A stretch of DNA of 64,000 nt from positions 1 to 64,000 of the forward strand of contig JAJYVU010000009.1 of the NCBI GenBank assembly GCA_021791875.1. The letters run 5' to 3'. The DNA is from Acidobacteriota bacterium (GTDB lineage: Bacteria > Acidobacteriota > Terriglobia > Terriglobales > Acidobacteriaceae). The translations under genes and the position numbers were made by a program. Below the pieces are notes generated by a model. That model had not been told where the DNA came from. It did no database searches and worked only from the letters and a program-made list of their open reading frames with translations. Of the stretch, positions 17,520 through 29,155 are shown piece after piece; the first letter of the stretch is position 1; each line of letters begins with the position of its first letter.

Positions 17520-18922
17520 CAGGAATGCCTCGGATTCACCGGGATCGTCTGCTCTGTCGGCATTGCGTCGCTGTCCTCGGGATCGACGCGAACCTCTTCA
17601 ATGCGGATGCCGGTGTGGGGGCAGGTATCCTTCTCGGCGGAAAAGTCGCGAAGGCCGGAGGGATCGAAGGCAGCCTGAATGGCACGCACGGCCTCGACAT
17701 CGCCCGACTGCGCGGCGTTACGCAAGGCATGCATGGGCAGGTGGAGAAACTTGTTAGTGAGCCCGCGGGCGAGCATTTTGACGGCAGCCTGCTGCTCTTT
17801 GGTGAGCGACTGCAGACGGGGCCCGACGCGCTTCATTTCTGCCTGGCAAAGCTGCTCGATCGTGTGCTGCATACTGGCGATGAGCGGCCCTATGTCAAGT
17901 GCGCGGCGGCGCTGTTCGAATTTAAGCGCTTCGGCGGCGACCATCTCTTCAGCGAGTTCGGCCTGGCGTTTGCGATCGACCAGATTGGAGCTGGCTACCG
18001 ACTGAAGGTCGTCAATATCGTAGAGGAACGCACCTTCGAGCCGGTTGACTTCCGGGTCGATATCGCGGGGCACGGCAATGTCAATCATCAGGATCGGCTT
18101 GTGACGGCGGCGATGGAGGAACTGCTGGATATGATCGACGCTGAGAATGGGCCGCGGAGAACCGGTGGAGGTGATGAGAATGTCCGGCGGGTCCGGCAAA
18201 GAGAAAATAGAATCGAATTCGACGGCGCTGCCGCCGAACTTCTGCGCCAGCGACTCGGCCCGGGAAAATGTGCGGTTGGCGACGAGAATGCGTTCGGCCC
18301 CGTGGTGGGCCAGGTGACGCGCAGCCAGCTCGCTCATCTTGCCGGCGCCAACCAGCATGACGCGCTTGCCGTCCAGCTCACCGAAGATGCGTCGGGCCAG
18401 ATCGACGGCGACAGTAGAAATCGAAACAGGCGAAGCGCCAATTTCCGTCTCGGTCCGGACGCGCTTGGCCAGCGCAAAAGTGTCCTGCAGCAGGCGCTCG
18501 AGTTGGGAACCAACTGCCCCATACTCCCTGGCTGCGTTATAAGCAGCTTTCACCTGGCCGAGAATCTGCGGCTCACCGAGTACCAGCGAATCCAGACTGC
18601 AGGCGACGCGGAAGATATGCCGCACGGCTTCCACTTCGCGGTGGTGGTAGAGGTGCTCGCGCAGGCCAGCGTCTGCGAGGCCGAAATGCTGTTCAAGAAA
18701 ACTTGCGACATCGGGGTCTGCGCCTTCCCGTTCGGAGGAAGCACGATGGGCAATGAGAATCTCCACGCGATTGCAGGTGGAAAGAATCATGGCCTCCTGC
18801 ACACCGGGGAGCCTGAGCACTTGCTCGGTTACAAAGGGCAGATCGGCATCGGGAATGTCCAGGCGCTCGCGCAGTTCGACCGGCGCGGTCTTGTGATTCA
18901 GTCCTGTAAGCAGAAAGTTCAT
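17519..18922 (-). CDS. hemA: Glutamyl-tRNA reductase
   Basis: NADPH-dependent reduction of Glu-tRNA(Glu) to glutamate-1-semialdehyde, the first committed step of C5-pathway tetrapyrrole synthesis. Visible are GLNHKTAPVELRERL, the active-site Cys in LSTCNRVEI near residue 50, GEPQILGQVK, and the nucleotide-binding MLVGAGKMSELAARHL near residue 190, then a long C-terminal dimerisation helix. At 467 residues it carries about 30 extra C-terminal residues beyond the usual ~430, ending in an acidic or polar stretch. Its ATG overlaps the upstream hemX-like stop by 4 bp. Confidence 0.97.
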   Translation of the reverse strand: MNFLLTGLNHKTAPVELRERLDIPDADLPFVTEQVLRLPGVQEAMILSTCNRVEILIAHRASSEREGADPDVASFLEQHFGLADAGLREHLYHHREVEAVRHIFRVACSLDSLVLGEPQILGQVKAAYNAAREYGAVGSQLERLLQDTFALAKRVRTETEIGASPVSISTVAVDLARRIFGELDGKRVMLVGAGKMSELAARHLAHHGAERILVANRTFSRAESLAQKFGGSAVEFDSIFSLPDPPDILITSTGSPRPILSVDHIQQFLHRRRHKPILMIDIAVPRDIDPEVNRLEGAFLYDIDDLQSVASSNLVDRKRQAELAEEMVAAEALKFEQRRRALDIGPLIASMQHTIEQLCQAEMKRVGPRLQSLTKEQQAAVKMLARGLTNKFLHLPMHALRNAAQSGDVEAVRAIQAAFDPSGLRDFSAEKDTCPHTGIRIEEVRVDPEDSDAMPTEQTIPVNPRHS

Positions 18923-19734
18923 GGCAGGCTGAACCTATGCACGGAGCTGACGAGATTTGCGGCCCATACACCGATCATCGCTATAAAGATGAGCGAAGAG
19001 AGGTAAACGGCGCGCCTTCCTCGAAATCCGGTACTACGGCGTACATAAATCATGAGCACATAGAGTACCCACAGTGCAAAAGACATCAATACTTTCGGAT
19101 CGGCAAAGTAGCTGGGACCGATTCGCTCCTGCGCAACGAGCGAACCAGCAAAGAGGCCACCGGTCATGCACACGAAACCGGCAATCAACATAGATTCTGA
19201 GATGCGGTCCATGGTCTCCAGGGGCGGCAGCCATTCCATGAAGCTGCGCGGTTGCTTGCTCTTGAGCCTACGCTCTTTCACCTGGTAGAGAATGCCGGCC
19301 ACGACGCTGAAGAAGAGCGCGACATAGGCCGCCAACAGGAGAAAGACGTGCGCGAAGATCCAGCCGGAGCGAATGTGATCGGAGCTGAAGGTGTAACGCT
19401 GCGTAGCGAGCGCCGGAATGATCGAGAGCAGGAGAGAGAGAGGCAGGGCAAAAATCGCAAAGGAAAGCGTGCGGTAGACGAACCAGACGATGAGAAAAAT
19501 GGAGGTTACCAGCAACGCCAGGGCCGTTTGTGCCTCGTGCGCGCCGGTCGGGATCCAGTGGTGATGAGCCGTCAGCATCTCGACCATGCCCACCAGCTGC
19601 AGAAGCCAGGCGGCGAGCGCAGCCGGGACGCAGAAGCGCTTCCAGGCAGACTGGGCGCCCAGCACCGCCGGGATGGCGGCGATGCTTGCGATTCCATACA
19701 GCACGACGGCGGCTCTGAGCCAGATTAAGTACAT
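18919..19734 (-). CDS. HemX/CcsA-like cytochrome c assembly membrane protein
   Basis: A 271-residue polytopic membrane protein with about eight hydrophobic segments, of the cytochrome-c-assembly (CcsA/CcmC) superfamily; conserved patterns include HHHWIPTGAHEAQ and HIRSGWIFAHVFLLLAAYVA. The Trp-rich haem-handling motif (WGxxWxWD) of true CcsA is not evident, which fits the HemX branch; in Bacillus HemX sits in the hemA operon and tunes HemA level. Here it directly precedes hemA with a 4-bp overlap, strengthening that reading. The ATG at 19734 is chosen over a 60-codon longer frame. A TATACT-like -10 lies about 25 bp upstream (19760-19765). Confidence 0.8.
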   Translation of the reverse strand: MYLIWLRAAVVLYGIASIAAIPAVLGAQSAWKRFCVPAALAAWLLQLVGMVEMLTAHHHWIPTGAHEAQTALALLVTSIFLIVWFVYRTLSFAIFALPLSLLLSIIPALATQRYTFSSDHIRSGWIFAHVFLLLAAYVALFFSVVAGILYQVKERRLKSKQPRSFMEWLPPLETMDRISESMLIAGFVCMTGGLFAGSLVAQERIGPSYFADPKVLMSFALWVLYVLMIYVRRSTGFRGRRAVYLSSLIFIAMIGVWAANLVSSVHRFSLP

Positions 19735-19964
19735 AACGGCAAAGGATATGTCGATACTTAGTATAGAAGAGGCACCGGGTTCCCGCGATGTAACGCAGCG
19801 CACAGCTTCTTCGCCTTCTTGCCGCCTGGCAAACCATCGGAGGCCCCACTCGCGTAAGAAACGACTGTGACCGTTTCCGGAGGCAATCGAGGGATTGCTC
19901 TGCACCGGCGCCATCGCGTTTCGACTCGATACCTGGACCTACACCGGGGCATGCGATTCACGGT

Positions 19965-22646
19965 ATGCTGGCGTATCCAGTGACAGAAGTTAACCATCCT
20001 AAGGAAAACGTGGCGCTCACTCCTCTGATGCGCCAGTACCAGGCCGCCAAGAGCGAGCACCCGGATGCCCTGCTCTTTTTCCGCATGGGCGATTTTTACG
20101 AGCTCTTCTTTGACGACGCGATCACAGCGGCGCGCGAACTGGAGATTACGCTGACCGCCCGCGACAGGGAAAAAACCGTGCCAATGTGCGGCGTTCCCTA
20201 TCACGCAGTGGAGGGATACCTGACGCGGCTGCTGCGCAAGGGCTACCGGATCGCCGTTTGCGACCAGATGGAAGACCCCAAGCTGGCCAAGAAAATCGTC
20301 CGGCGCGAGGTAACCCGCGTGCTGACGCCGGGTACGGCGATCGATCCGGGCTTCAGTGCGGGGCAGAACAACTACCTTGCCGCACTGCACCAGACCGATG
20401 AAGCCGTGGGGCTGGCATTTCTGGATCTCTCGACCGCGGACTTTCGCGCCACGGAATTTTCGGGTCCCCAGGCACTGGCGCACGCCTTGGACGAAATCGC
20501 AAAAGTGGCCCCGAGCGAGCTGATTTTTGCCGCCGGGCAGGCATGGGCGCAAAGCTGGGAGGCTCCACCAGAGCTGGCCAGTGTCAAGACATCCAGCGGG
20601 CTCGACGACTGGATTTTCACTGCCGACTATGCTCTTCCCTTGCTGGAACGGCAAATGGGCGCGCAGTCGCTCGACGGATATGGGCTGACGGGGCACTTGC
20701 CGGCCGCGGTCGCCGCCGGCGCGATTGTGCACTACATCCGCTCGACACAGAAAAGCGCACCGGATGCGAATGGGCCGGAACATGTCGATTCCCTGCGATT
20801 TTACGAACGCAGCGAGCATCTGCACCTGGACCAGGTGAGCGTGCGCAATCTGGAACTGGTGGATCCTCTGTACCGCGACGCCGAGGGAGACACAACGTTG
20901 GCCGGAACTCTCGACGCCTGTATGACGCCGATGGGCAAGCGGCTGCTGCGCGGGTCCATATTGCGTCCATTGCTCTCGATTTCGGCAATTGAAACCCGCT
21001 ATGCGGCCGTGGATGCCGCACGGCTTTCTGTGCAGGGCCGCGAGCAGACGCGGCGGGCAATGGACGGCATCCTCGATCTGGAAAGGCTATTGGCGCGGCT
21101 TTCCCTCGAAAGTGCGGGGCCTCGCGACGTGATGGCGCTGGGCGCATCACTGGGGAGGTTGCCGGGGCTCAAAACGACAGCAGCGGAATTGGATCACACA
21201 TGGTGGAAGCAAACTGCCACAGCGCTGGATCCGCTCGCCGATCTGCACGAGGCCATTGCAAAAACGCTGGTTCCGGAGCCTCCACTGACGCTGGCCGACG
21301 GCGGGGTGATTGCCGAAGGGATGGATGCCGAACTGGACGAGTTGCGGGCCATCAGCCACAGCGGGCGTAGCTCGATTGCGGCGATTGAGGAACGTGAGCG
21401 GCAGCGGACGGGGATTCCCTCCCTGAAGGTCCGGTTCAATTCGGTTTTCGGCTATTACATTGAGGTGACCAAGGCCAATCTTGCGCATGTGCCCGCCGAC
21501 TACGAGCGCAAGCAGACGCTGGTCAATGCTGAGCGATTCACAACCCCTGAGCTGAAAGAGTACGAAACCAAGGTGCTGACGGCGCAGGAACGGTCCATCG
21601 AAATTGAAAAGCGCATCTTCGGCCAACTCCGGCGGCTGGTGCTCGACCATGCGGCGCGGATTCGCAAGACGAGCGCCGCCGTGGCGGAAATCGACCTGCT
21701 GGCGAACTTTGCACATCTGGCCAGTCTGCGCGGATATACGCGTCCGCAGGTAGAGGACGGCAGCGTGCTGGAAATGATCAGCGCGCGGCATCCCGTGATT
21801 GAGCACCTGATGGAAAAGGCCGGTACGGCGCGCTTTGTGCCAAACGACCTCTATCTGGACGCGACCGAAGCGAGCGGCAACCAGCACCTGCTGCTGATTA
21901 CCGGGCCGAACATGGGCGGCAAATCCACCTATCTGCGACAAGCGGCGCTGCTGGTGGTGATGGCGCAGATGGGCAGTTTTGTTCCAGCGGAACGGATGCG
22001 CTATGGGTTGGTGGATCGTGTGTACACGCGCATCGGTGCAAGCGACAATCTGGCGCGCGGACGGTCGACCTTCATGGTGGAGATGACCGAGACGGCGACC
22101 ATCCTGAACACGGCGACCGCACGGTCTCTGATTCTGCTGGATGAGATGGGACGCGGCACGGCGACATTTGACGGGCTGGCGCTGGCATGGGCAACACTGG
22201 AATTTCTGCATGCCGAGGTAGGCGCGCGCACGCTGTTCGCCACTCACTACCACGAGCTCACGATGCTGGCCGAGCAGTTGCCGAGACTTGCCAACCTGCG
22301 CGTGTCGATTAAAGAGACGCCGCAAGGCATCGTCTTCCTGCACCGCATTGAACAGGGCGCTGCCAGCAAGAGCTATGGGATTGAAGTAGCGCGACTGGCG
22401 GGACTGCCACAACGGGTAGTCCAGCGGGCGCGGCAGGTGCTGAAGCAGCACGAGCGGTCTGAGCGCAGCAACATTGCCGCCGAAACCGCGCCGCCGCTGC
22501 AGATGACCATGTTCACGCCGCTTTCGCAGCAGGTCGTCGACCGGCTGCAGGAGACCGACATCAACACGCTGACGCCACTGGACGCGCTCAACCTGCTGCA
22601 CGAACTGAAAGCCGAAATCGCCGGCGGAAATGGCGGCAAGGCATGA
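19965..22646 (+). CDS. mutS: DNA mismatch repair protein MutS
   Basis: Recognises mispairs and recruits MutL. The mismatch-binding Phe-X-Glu is present in [10 protein letters not shown] (about residue 45), followed by the connector and lever domains and the clamp, then the ATPase: Walker [10 protein letters not shown] near residue 647, [18 protein letters not shown] with Walker B and signature, and a helix-turn-helix C-terminus rich in Arg and His ([13 protein letters not shown] precedes it). The 893-residue length is normal. The ATG at 19965 may be preceded or replaced by a GTG at 20010, which has an AAGGA just upstream. nagZ starts within its stop codon. Confidence 0.97.
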   Translation: MLAYPVTEVNHPKENVALTPLMRQYQAAKSEHPDALLFFRMGDFYELFFDDAITAARELEITLTARDREKTVPMCGVPYHAVEGYLTRLLRKGYRIAVCDQMEDPKLAKKIVRREVTRVLTPGTAIDPGFSAGQNNYLAALHQTDEAVGLAFLDLSTADFRATEFSGPQALAHALDEIAKVAPSELIFAAGQAWAQSWEAPPELASVKTSSGLDDWIFTADYALPLLERQMGAQSLDGYGLTGHLPAAVAAGAIVHYIRSTQKSAPDANGPEHVDSLRFYERSEHLHLDQVSVRNLELVDPLYRDAEGDTTLAGTLDACMTPMGKRLLRGSILRPLLSISAIETRYAAVDAARLSVQGREQTRRAMDGILDLERLLARLSLESAGPRDVMALGASLGRLPGLKTTAAELDHTWWKQTATALDPLADLHEAIAKTLVPEPPLTLADGGVIAEGMDAELDELRAISHSGRSSIAAIEERERQRTGIPSLKVRFNSVFGYYIEVTKANLAHVPADYERKQTLVNAERFTTPELKEYETKVLTAQERSIEIEKRIFGQLRRLVLDHAARIRKTSAAVAEIDLLANFAHLASLRGYTRPQVEDGSVLEMISARHPVIEHLMEKAGTARFVPNDLYLDATEASGNQHLLLITGPNMGGKSTYLRQAALLVVMAQMGSFVPAERMRYGLVDRVYTRIGASDNLARGRSTFMVEMTETATILNTATARSLILLDEMGRGTATFDGLALAWATLEFLHAEVGARTLFATHYHELTMLAEQLPRLANLRVSIKETPQGIVFLHRIEQGAASKSYGIEVARLAGLPQRVVQRARQVLKQHERSERSNIAAETAPPLQMTMFTPLSQQVVDRLQETDINTLTPLDALNLLHELKAEIAGGNGGKA

Positions 22647-23725
22647 GAACCAAGGTGGATACGCGCGAAGCTGTCGGACGCGTGATGATGGTCGGGCTTG
22701 AAGGTACGGCCATCACTTCAATCGAACGGTCGTGGCTGAAGTTGATCCGGCCTTCGGGTGTCATCCTGTTTCGACGAAATATCGAATCTGCCGATCAGGT
22801 GATTGAGCTGCTGCGCGAGGCGACGGAGATCATCGGGCGAAACCTGCTGCGCGCCGTGGACATGGAAGGCGGCCTCGTCGACCGGTTTCGAAACCTGATG
22901 GGACCGATGCCCGCGCCGGCGGAGGTTTACGGTACGCGCAATCCAGACCTGTACTTCCGGCACGGAGATCTGATTGGCCGAGCCGCGCACATGCTTGGCT
23001 TCAATACGAGCTTTGCCCCGGTGCTGGATCTGGCGCTTCCGGAATCGAAGCATGTCATGAAGTCACGGGTGATTTCGGCACGGCCATCGGACGTGGTGCA
23101 TTACGCGTCGGCGTTCCTGAGTGGGCTTGCAAAGCAGGAGGTCTACGGCTGCGGCAAGCATTTTCCTGGGCTGGGCGGCGGCGCGCTCGACTCGCATATG
23201 CTGATGCCGGTGATCGACCGTCCCTGGGCGCAGATGTGGCGCGAGGATCTGGCTCCTTATCGCGAACTGGCGCATGCGCTTCCAATTGTGATGGTCGCGC
23301 ATGCGGCCTATCCAGCGGTCACGCAGAAAACCGAGCCCGCGTCCATCTCAGAGCACTGGATCGGGAGGGTGCTGCGCAAGCGCATCGGCTACCAGGGCCT
23401 GGTGATTTCGGACGACATGGAAATGGGCGGCATCCTGTCACAGTACGGCATCGGCGATGCCGCCACGCTGGCCATCACGGCGGGCACCGATATGATTGAA
23501 ATCTGCAAAGACCCGGCATTGATTCTGGGAGCCTACGAAGCCATGTTGCACAAGACAGAGCGGTCGAGTGAGTTTGCCAGGCTGGTGAGGACGTCGGCCC
23601 GGCGCGTGGAACGCTGGGGCGAGCGGAATGTTTTGATCCAGACGCAGACCCTGCGGAGTCCAAACCCTGTGAGGGTGGAAAAGCTTCGCGCCGAGATCGC
23701 GCAATTCCGGGAGATTTGCTCATGA
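22643..23725 (+). CDS. nagZ: GH3 beta-N-acetylhexosaminidase (NagZ-like)
   Basis: Glycoside hydrolase family 3 enzyme; NagZ members cleave GlcNAc from anhydromuropeptides in cytosolic peptidoglycan recycling. The frame shows the [11 protein letters not shown] loop, the KHFPG...DSH loop carrying the Asp/His dyad near residues 172-186, and the nucleophile Asp in [10 protein letters not shown] near residue 256. No signal peptide, matching a cytosolic role. Two usually conserved positions differ: the second His of KHFPGHG is Leu, and the DQEGGRV loop reads DMEGGLV. It overlaps mutS by 4 bp and anmK by 4 bp, placing it in a recycling operon. Confidence 0.88.
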   Translation: MRTKVDTREAVGRVMMVGLEGTAITSIERSWLKLIRPSGVILFRRNIESADQVIELLREATEIIGRNLLRAVDMEGGLVDRFRNLMGPMPAPAEVYGTRNPDLYFRHGDLIGRAAHMLGFNTSFAPVLDLALPESKHVMKSRVISARPSDVVHYASAFLSGLAKQEVYGCGKHFPGLGGGALDSHMLMPVIDRPWAQMWREDLAPYRELAHALPIVMVAHAAYPAVTQKTEPASISEHWIGRVLRKRIGYQGLVISDDMEMGGILSQYGIGDAATLAITAGTDMIEICKDPALILGAYEAMLHKTERSSEFARLVRTSARRVERWGERNVLIQTQTLRSPNPVRVEKLRAEIAQFREICS

Positions 23726-24903
23726 AGCCTCTACCCCTGACCGTTGCAGGTATCATGAGCGGCACTTCGGGCGATGGCATTGACGTGGCGCTGACGCGGA
23801 TTGAACCGCGCACCGGCAAGCACTCCAATACCCTGCGGCTGAAGCTTTTGGCGCATGAAGCGTTTCCCTTTCAGAAAGCGCTGCGTGCGGCCGTGCTGGC
23901 TGCGCAGGATGCGAAAGAGACCTCGACAGCAGAGCTGGCGCGTCTGAACTGGCGGCTGGGAGTGGCCTACGCCGAGGCGGTGGAAGCCGTGCAGGAAAAA
24001 TATGGCGCGGAGATTGATCTGATCGGCTGCCACGGCCAGACGGTCTATCACCAGGCAGAGCCGGAACGGTATTGCGGTGCGCGGTTTGCCTGCACCTGGC
24101 AGATTGGCGAACCAGCGCTGATCGCCACGCGGCTGCGCATTCCTGTGGTCTCGAACTTCCGCCCTGCGGACATGGTGGCGGGCGGACAAGGCGCGCCGCT
24201 GGTGCCGCTGCTGGATTATGTGGTGTTTGCGCATCCGCGCATTGCCCGCGTGCTGCAGAACATTGGCGGCATCGGAAACCTGACGTCGATTCCAGCCGGA
24301 GCGGGCGCGGATGAGGTGATGGCTTTCGATACCGGCCCCGGCAACATGGTGATGGATGCACTGACGCAAAAGCTCTACGGCAAAGCCTACGATCGCGATG
24401 GGCGGATTGCGGCGCGCGGGAGAGTCTTGCCTGAGGTCGTTGCGACAGTGATGAAGCAGGCATTTTTCCGTAAGGCGCCGCCGAAGTCCGCCGGGCGCGA
24501 GCAGTTTGGACCGGCCTTCACAGAGGATTTTCTGGCACGCTGCCGCAAGGCGGGCGGGACGGATGCAGACGCCGTTGCCACGGCAACCGCGCTAACCGCA
24601 GAGTCGATTGCCCGGAGCTATGCGGATTTTGTACATCCGAAGATGGGCACAGCGCCTGTCGAATACGTCCTTTCCGGCGGTGGAGCGCAGAATATTGCGC
24701 TGATTCATATGCTGCGGGAACGGCTGGAACCAATGGGATGCCGGCTGTTTGCCAGCGACGAAGCTGGAATGCCGTCGCAAGCGAAAGAAGCAGCCGCCTT
24801 TGCGCTCCTGGCTTATTGCACTTACTACGGGCTGCCGGGAAATCTGCCGTCAGCCACCGGCGCGGCGGCGCCTGTGGTACTGGGGACGATTTCGCATGGG
24901 TAG
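23722..24903 (+). CDS. anmK: Anhydro-N-acetylmuramic acid kinase
   Basis: Hydrolyses and phosphorylates 1,6-anhydro-MurNAc to MurNAc 6-phosphate, returning wall sugar to metabolism. ASKHA-fold motifs are clear: GIMSGTSGDGIDVAL at residue ~8 (usually GTSLDG), ADMVAGGQGAPLVPLLDY, NIGGIGNLTSIP, FDTGPGNMVMDAL and a C-terminal VLSGGGAQN. The 393-residue length is normal. I use the ATG at 23722, which overlaps the nagZ stop (ATGA), rather than the TTG six bases earlier. NagZ supplies its substrate, so the pair is biochemically consecutive. Confidence 0.95.
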   Translation: MKPLPLTVAGIMSGTSGDGIDVALTRIEPRTGKHSNTLRLKLLAHEAFPFQKALRAAVLAAQDAKETSTAELARLNWRLGVAYAEAVEAVQEKYGAEIDLIGCHGQTVYHQAEPERYCGARFACTWQIGEPALIATRLRIPVVSNFRPADMVAGGQGAPLVPLLDYVVFAHPRIARVLQNIGGIGNLTSIPAGAGADEVMAFDTGPGNMVMDALTQKLYGKAYDRDGRIAARGRVLPEVVATVMKQAFFRKAPPKSAGREQFGPAFTEDFLARCRKAGGTDADAVATATALTAESIARSYADFVHPKMGTAPVEYVLSGGGAQNIALIHMLRERLEPMGCRLFASDEAGMPSQAKEAAAFALLAYCTYYGLPGNLPSATGAAAPVVLGTISHG

Positions 24904-26473
24904 GCGGAGATTACGCCTCTCAAAACGACCGGAGGCGGGCGGATGTTGGGCATTCCCGCTGCTGGTGCTGCTTGCAGGGCTTTCGCTGGCAATGAGTGGC
25001 TGTGCAGGCGCCAAGCCTCCGGCCAACACCGTGGTGATGCTGATCGGCAGCAGCCCTGCGAATCTCGATCCCCGGATTGGAACCGATGCGCAATCCGAGC
25101 ACATTGACATGCTGCTCTTCGACTCGCTCGTTAAGCATGACGCGCACTTTGGATTCAAGCCGTATCTGGCCACCAGTTGGGATACGCCGAACCCGGTGAC
25201 CTACATTTTTCACCTGCGCGCAGGCGTGAAGTTCAGCAATGGACAGCCACTGACCTCGCGCGACGTGAAATGGACGATCGAATCGATGCTGAATGGCACC
25301 ATCATCACCGTGAAGACCGGGGCCTACGAAGACATCGCGAGCATCGATACGCCCAGCCCGTTGACCGTGATTTTTCACCTGAAACATCCTGACAATGCTT
25401 TCCTTGAGAACATGTCCGATGGCGCCATCGGCATTGTGCCCTACGGAAGCGGAAAGGACTTTGGCGAGCATCCCATCGGCAGCGGGCCCTTTGAGTTCGT
25501 CAGCCAGTCGTACGACCGCGATGTGATCATCCAGCGCAGGCCACACTACTGGGGGACCGAGCCGAAGATTGAACGCGTGCGTTTTGACGTGGTTCCGGAC
25601 GCTACGACGCGGGCACTGGAACTGGAGAAGGGCTCGGCTGACGTGGAGATCAATTCCCTGCCGGAGGACACGGTCCATGCGCTGCGACAGGACAGGAATC
25701 TCGAGGTCATGACCGAGCCCGGCACCGAACTCTACTACCTGATCTTCAATCTGCGGGATCCGATCCTGCGCCATGAAAAGGTTCGCCAGGCGATCGCGTA
25801 CGCCATCAACCGGCCGCTCATCATTCAGTCGCTCTTCCGTGGCGACGCACGGCTGGCTTCGAGCCTTTTACCGCCGGAACACTGGGCCTGGACGGGAGCG
25901 CAACGGTACAACTACAACCCGGCCAAAGCGAATCAGCTGCTCAATGAGGCGGGCTTCCCGCGAGGCAAGGACGGAATTCGCTTTCGCCTCGCGATGAAAA
26001 CCTCCACCAATGAAACCACCCGGCTGATGGCGATGGCAGTTCAGGCCGAACTGGCGCACGTGGGCATCAAGATGGAACTGCGCAGCTTCGAGTTTGCGAC
26101 TTTCTATTCAGATCTGACCCACGGTGCGTTTCAGATGGCCCCCTCGCGGTGGATCGGCGGCAATGAGCAGCCAGACATCTTCCGCTATTCGTTTGCCTCG
26201 TCGAGCTACCCTCCCTATGGCGCAAACCGCGGCTACTATGACAACCCCGAGGTGGACCAGCTGATCGCCGATGGGGGCGCCAACTCCAGCCAGGCGGCGC
26301 AAAAGCGGGATTTCGAGAAGATTCAGCAGATTGTTGCCCGCCAGCTGCCGACGTTTGACCTGTTCTATATCGATAACGTGGTCGTTCACTCGAAACGCCT
26401 CACGCATATCAGGCTGGTCCCATCTCCGTCGGGGAACTTCGATTTTTTGTGCACCGCCGAGCTACGCCAATAG
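24896..26473 (+). CDS. Lipoprotein solute-binding protein, oligopeptide (DppA/OppA/MppA) family
   Basis: Family 5 extracellular solute-binding protein of peptide ABC transporters, about 525 residues. A Lys/Arg-rich start is followed by a hydrophobic stretch and lipobox LAMSGC near residue 35, predicting a lipid-anchored periplasmic protein. Family segments: NLDPRIGTDAQSEHIDMLLF, KYxLRxGVKFSNGQPLTSRDVKWT-like block, and GPFEFVSQSYDRD. The start at ATG 24896 overlaps the anmK stop by 8 bp. No permease or ATPase gene follows. In this recycling operon a murein-peptide ligand, as for MppA, is a fair inference, but ordinary peptides or nickel are alternatives. Confidence 0.88.
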   Translation: MGRRRLRLSKRPEAGGCWAFPLLVLLAGLSLAMSGCAGAKPPANTVVMLIGSSPANLDPRIGTDAQSEHIDMLLFDSLVKHDAHFGFKPYLATSWDTPNPVTYIFHLRAGVKFSNGQPLTSRDVKWTIESMLNGTIITVKTGAYEDIASIDTPSPLTVIFHLKHPDNAFLENMSDGAIGIVPYGSGKDFGEHPIGSGPFEFVSQSYDRDVIIQRRPHYWGTEPKIERVRFDVVPDATTRALELEKGSADVEINSLPEDTVHALRQDRNLEVMTEPGTELYYLIFNLRDPILRHEKVRQAIAYAINRPLIIQSLFRGDARLASSLLPPEHWAWTGAQRYNYNPAKANQLLNEAGFPRGKDGIRFRLAMKTSTNETTRLMAMAVQAELAHVGIKMELRSFEFATFYSDLTHGAFQMAPSRWIGGNEQPDIFRYSFASSSYPPYGANRGYYDNPEVDQLIADGGANSSQAAQKRDFEKIQQIVARQLPTFDLFYIDNVVVHSKRLTHIRLVPSPSGNFDFLCTAELRQ

Positions 26474-26597
26474 CAAAAGGCGCGTCTCAGTAGAGGGAAA
26501 AACGCCCTGTTACGGGCATCCATGGCGGCCAAACTGGCATGAGCCGCATCTATTGCCATTATCTGAGTCAAATTCACTCACGTTTCATCTGTAAGGC

Positions 26598-26628
26598 TTG
26601 ACATTTACCACCCAGACTGGGATACATT
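26598..26628 (+). promoter_or_regulatory. Candidate vegetative promoter of groES-groEL
   Basis: Perfect TTGACA at 26598-26603; the best -10 candidates, GATACA after 17 bp or TACATT after 19 bp, abut a CIRCE operator. The layout, a housekeeping promoter overlapped by CIRCE, is the classic HrcA-repressed design. The region 26474-26597 upstream shows nothing else except a weak TGAGT/ACTCA dyad at 26564-26580. Confidence 0.6.
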
Positions 26629-26653
26629 AGCAGTCGGAGGTGGACAGTGCTAA
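26627..26653 (+). promoter_or_regulatory. CIRCE operator (HrcA-binding site)
   Basis: The inverted repeat TTAGCAGTC-N9-CAGTGCTAA matches the CIRCE consensus TTAGCACTC-N9-GAGTGCTAA at 8 of 9 bases in the left arm and 8 of 9 in the right, with the exact 9-bp spacer. It lies 180 bp before groES, immediately downstream of the predicted promoter. HrcA would repress here and be released on heat stress. No hrcA gene is in the window. Confidence 0.85.
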
Positions 26654-26832
26654 CGGCAGAAACGCAGGTACCTCTGCCGTGGGAGAGCCCTAAATCGGCC
26701 GGCTTCCCTGCACCCAGCTCCGATTTCAGAGTCAGGTTGACACGTAAATTTCGGGCGAGCCTCAACTCGCCGGGCACTGCCGGCTGCACCCAGCCGGAAA
26801 GCAATGGAACGCTGTAAAGGAGAAGCATCGCA
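26653..26832 (+). other. Structured groES 5' leader with three perfect hairpins
   Basis: The 180-nt leader between CIRCE and the groES ATG holds three perfect stem-loops: an 8-bp stem (26653-26660 with 26673-26680), a 6-bp stem GGCGAG/CTCGCC (26754-26759 with 26766-26771) and a 7-bp stem CCGGCTG/CAGCCGG (26780-26786 with 26791-26797). The last ends about 20 nt before the AAAGGAG ribosome-binding site. A role in mRNA stability or temperature response is only inference. Confidence 0.5.
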
Positions 26833-27144
26833 ATGCCAACTGCATCTGTAGCAACCACGTTCACCCCGCTTCATGACCGCATCCTGGTCCGCCGCGTCGA
26901 CGAAGGCGAGACCATCCGCGGTGGCATCATCATTCCCGACTCCGCCAAGGAAAAGCCCCAGGAAGGCGAAGTGATCGCCGTGGGCAAGGGCAAGAGCAAC
27001 GACGAAGGCAAGGTCTTCCCTCTCGATGTGAAGGCTGGCGACCGGGTTCTCTTCGGTAAGTACTCCGGCACCGAGATCAAGATCGACGGTGAGGAGTTCC
27101 TCATCATGCGTGAGGAAGAAGTCCTCGGCATTTTGAAGAAATAA
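26833..27144 (+). CDS. groES: Co-chaperonin GroES
   Basis: Ten-kDa lid of the GroEL folding chamber (cytosol). The 103-residue protein opens with [16 protein letters not shown], contains the mobile loop [21 protein letters not shown]-like region that contacts GroEL, then [23 protein letters not shown] and ends [14 protein letters not shown]. Start ATG 26833 has an ideal AAAGGAG about 10 bases upstream. It is followed by groEL after an unusually long 258-bp gap. Regulation by HrcA is predicted from the CIRCE site. Confidence 0.98.
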   Translation: MPTASVATTFTPLHDRILVRRVDEGETIRGGIIIPDSAKEKPQEGEVIAVGKGKSNDEGKVFPLDVKAGDRVLFGKYSGTEIKIDGEEFLIMREEEVLGILKK

Positions 27145-27366
27145 CTTCAAGGACGGTGATTCATGATGCTCGTACCCGGATGGCTTTACAAAGAGGCATG
27201 CGGAAGTTCCAGACTGTGGTGCAGCCGTGCAAGCAACGCAAGACCAATGAGCCATGCAAATGGCGATATGGTTAGCTCGGCCAGCGCACAACAGGCAGGT
27301 GGATCCCCTCGCCGTAATCCCGGGTTCTGAGACGCGAGCATCATCCGCGTTAACCAAAAGCTTTAA

Positions 27367-29067
<1,701 letters not shown>

Positions 29068-29101
29068 GACTCACCGTCCAGGTCATCGCGCCTCACAGCG
29101 C

Positions 29102-29137
29102 AACGGGCTTCCCTTATGGGGAGCCCGTTTTGTTTTT
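29102..29137 (+). terminator. Rho-independent terminator of groEL
   Basis: An 11-bp stem (29103-29113 with 29118-29128, one G-U pair), loop TTAT, then TTTGTTTTT. It starts 36 bp after the groEL stop and lies just before the convergent Rieske gene. Confidence 0.85.
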
Positions 29138-29155
29138 GAGGGATGCGAAGGCTGG

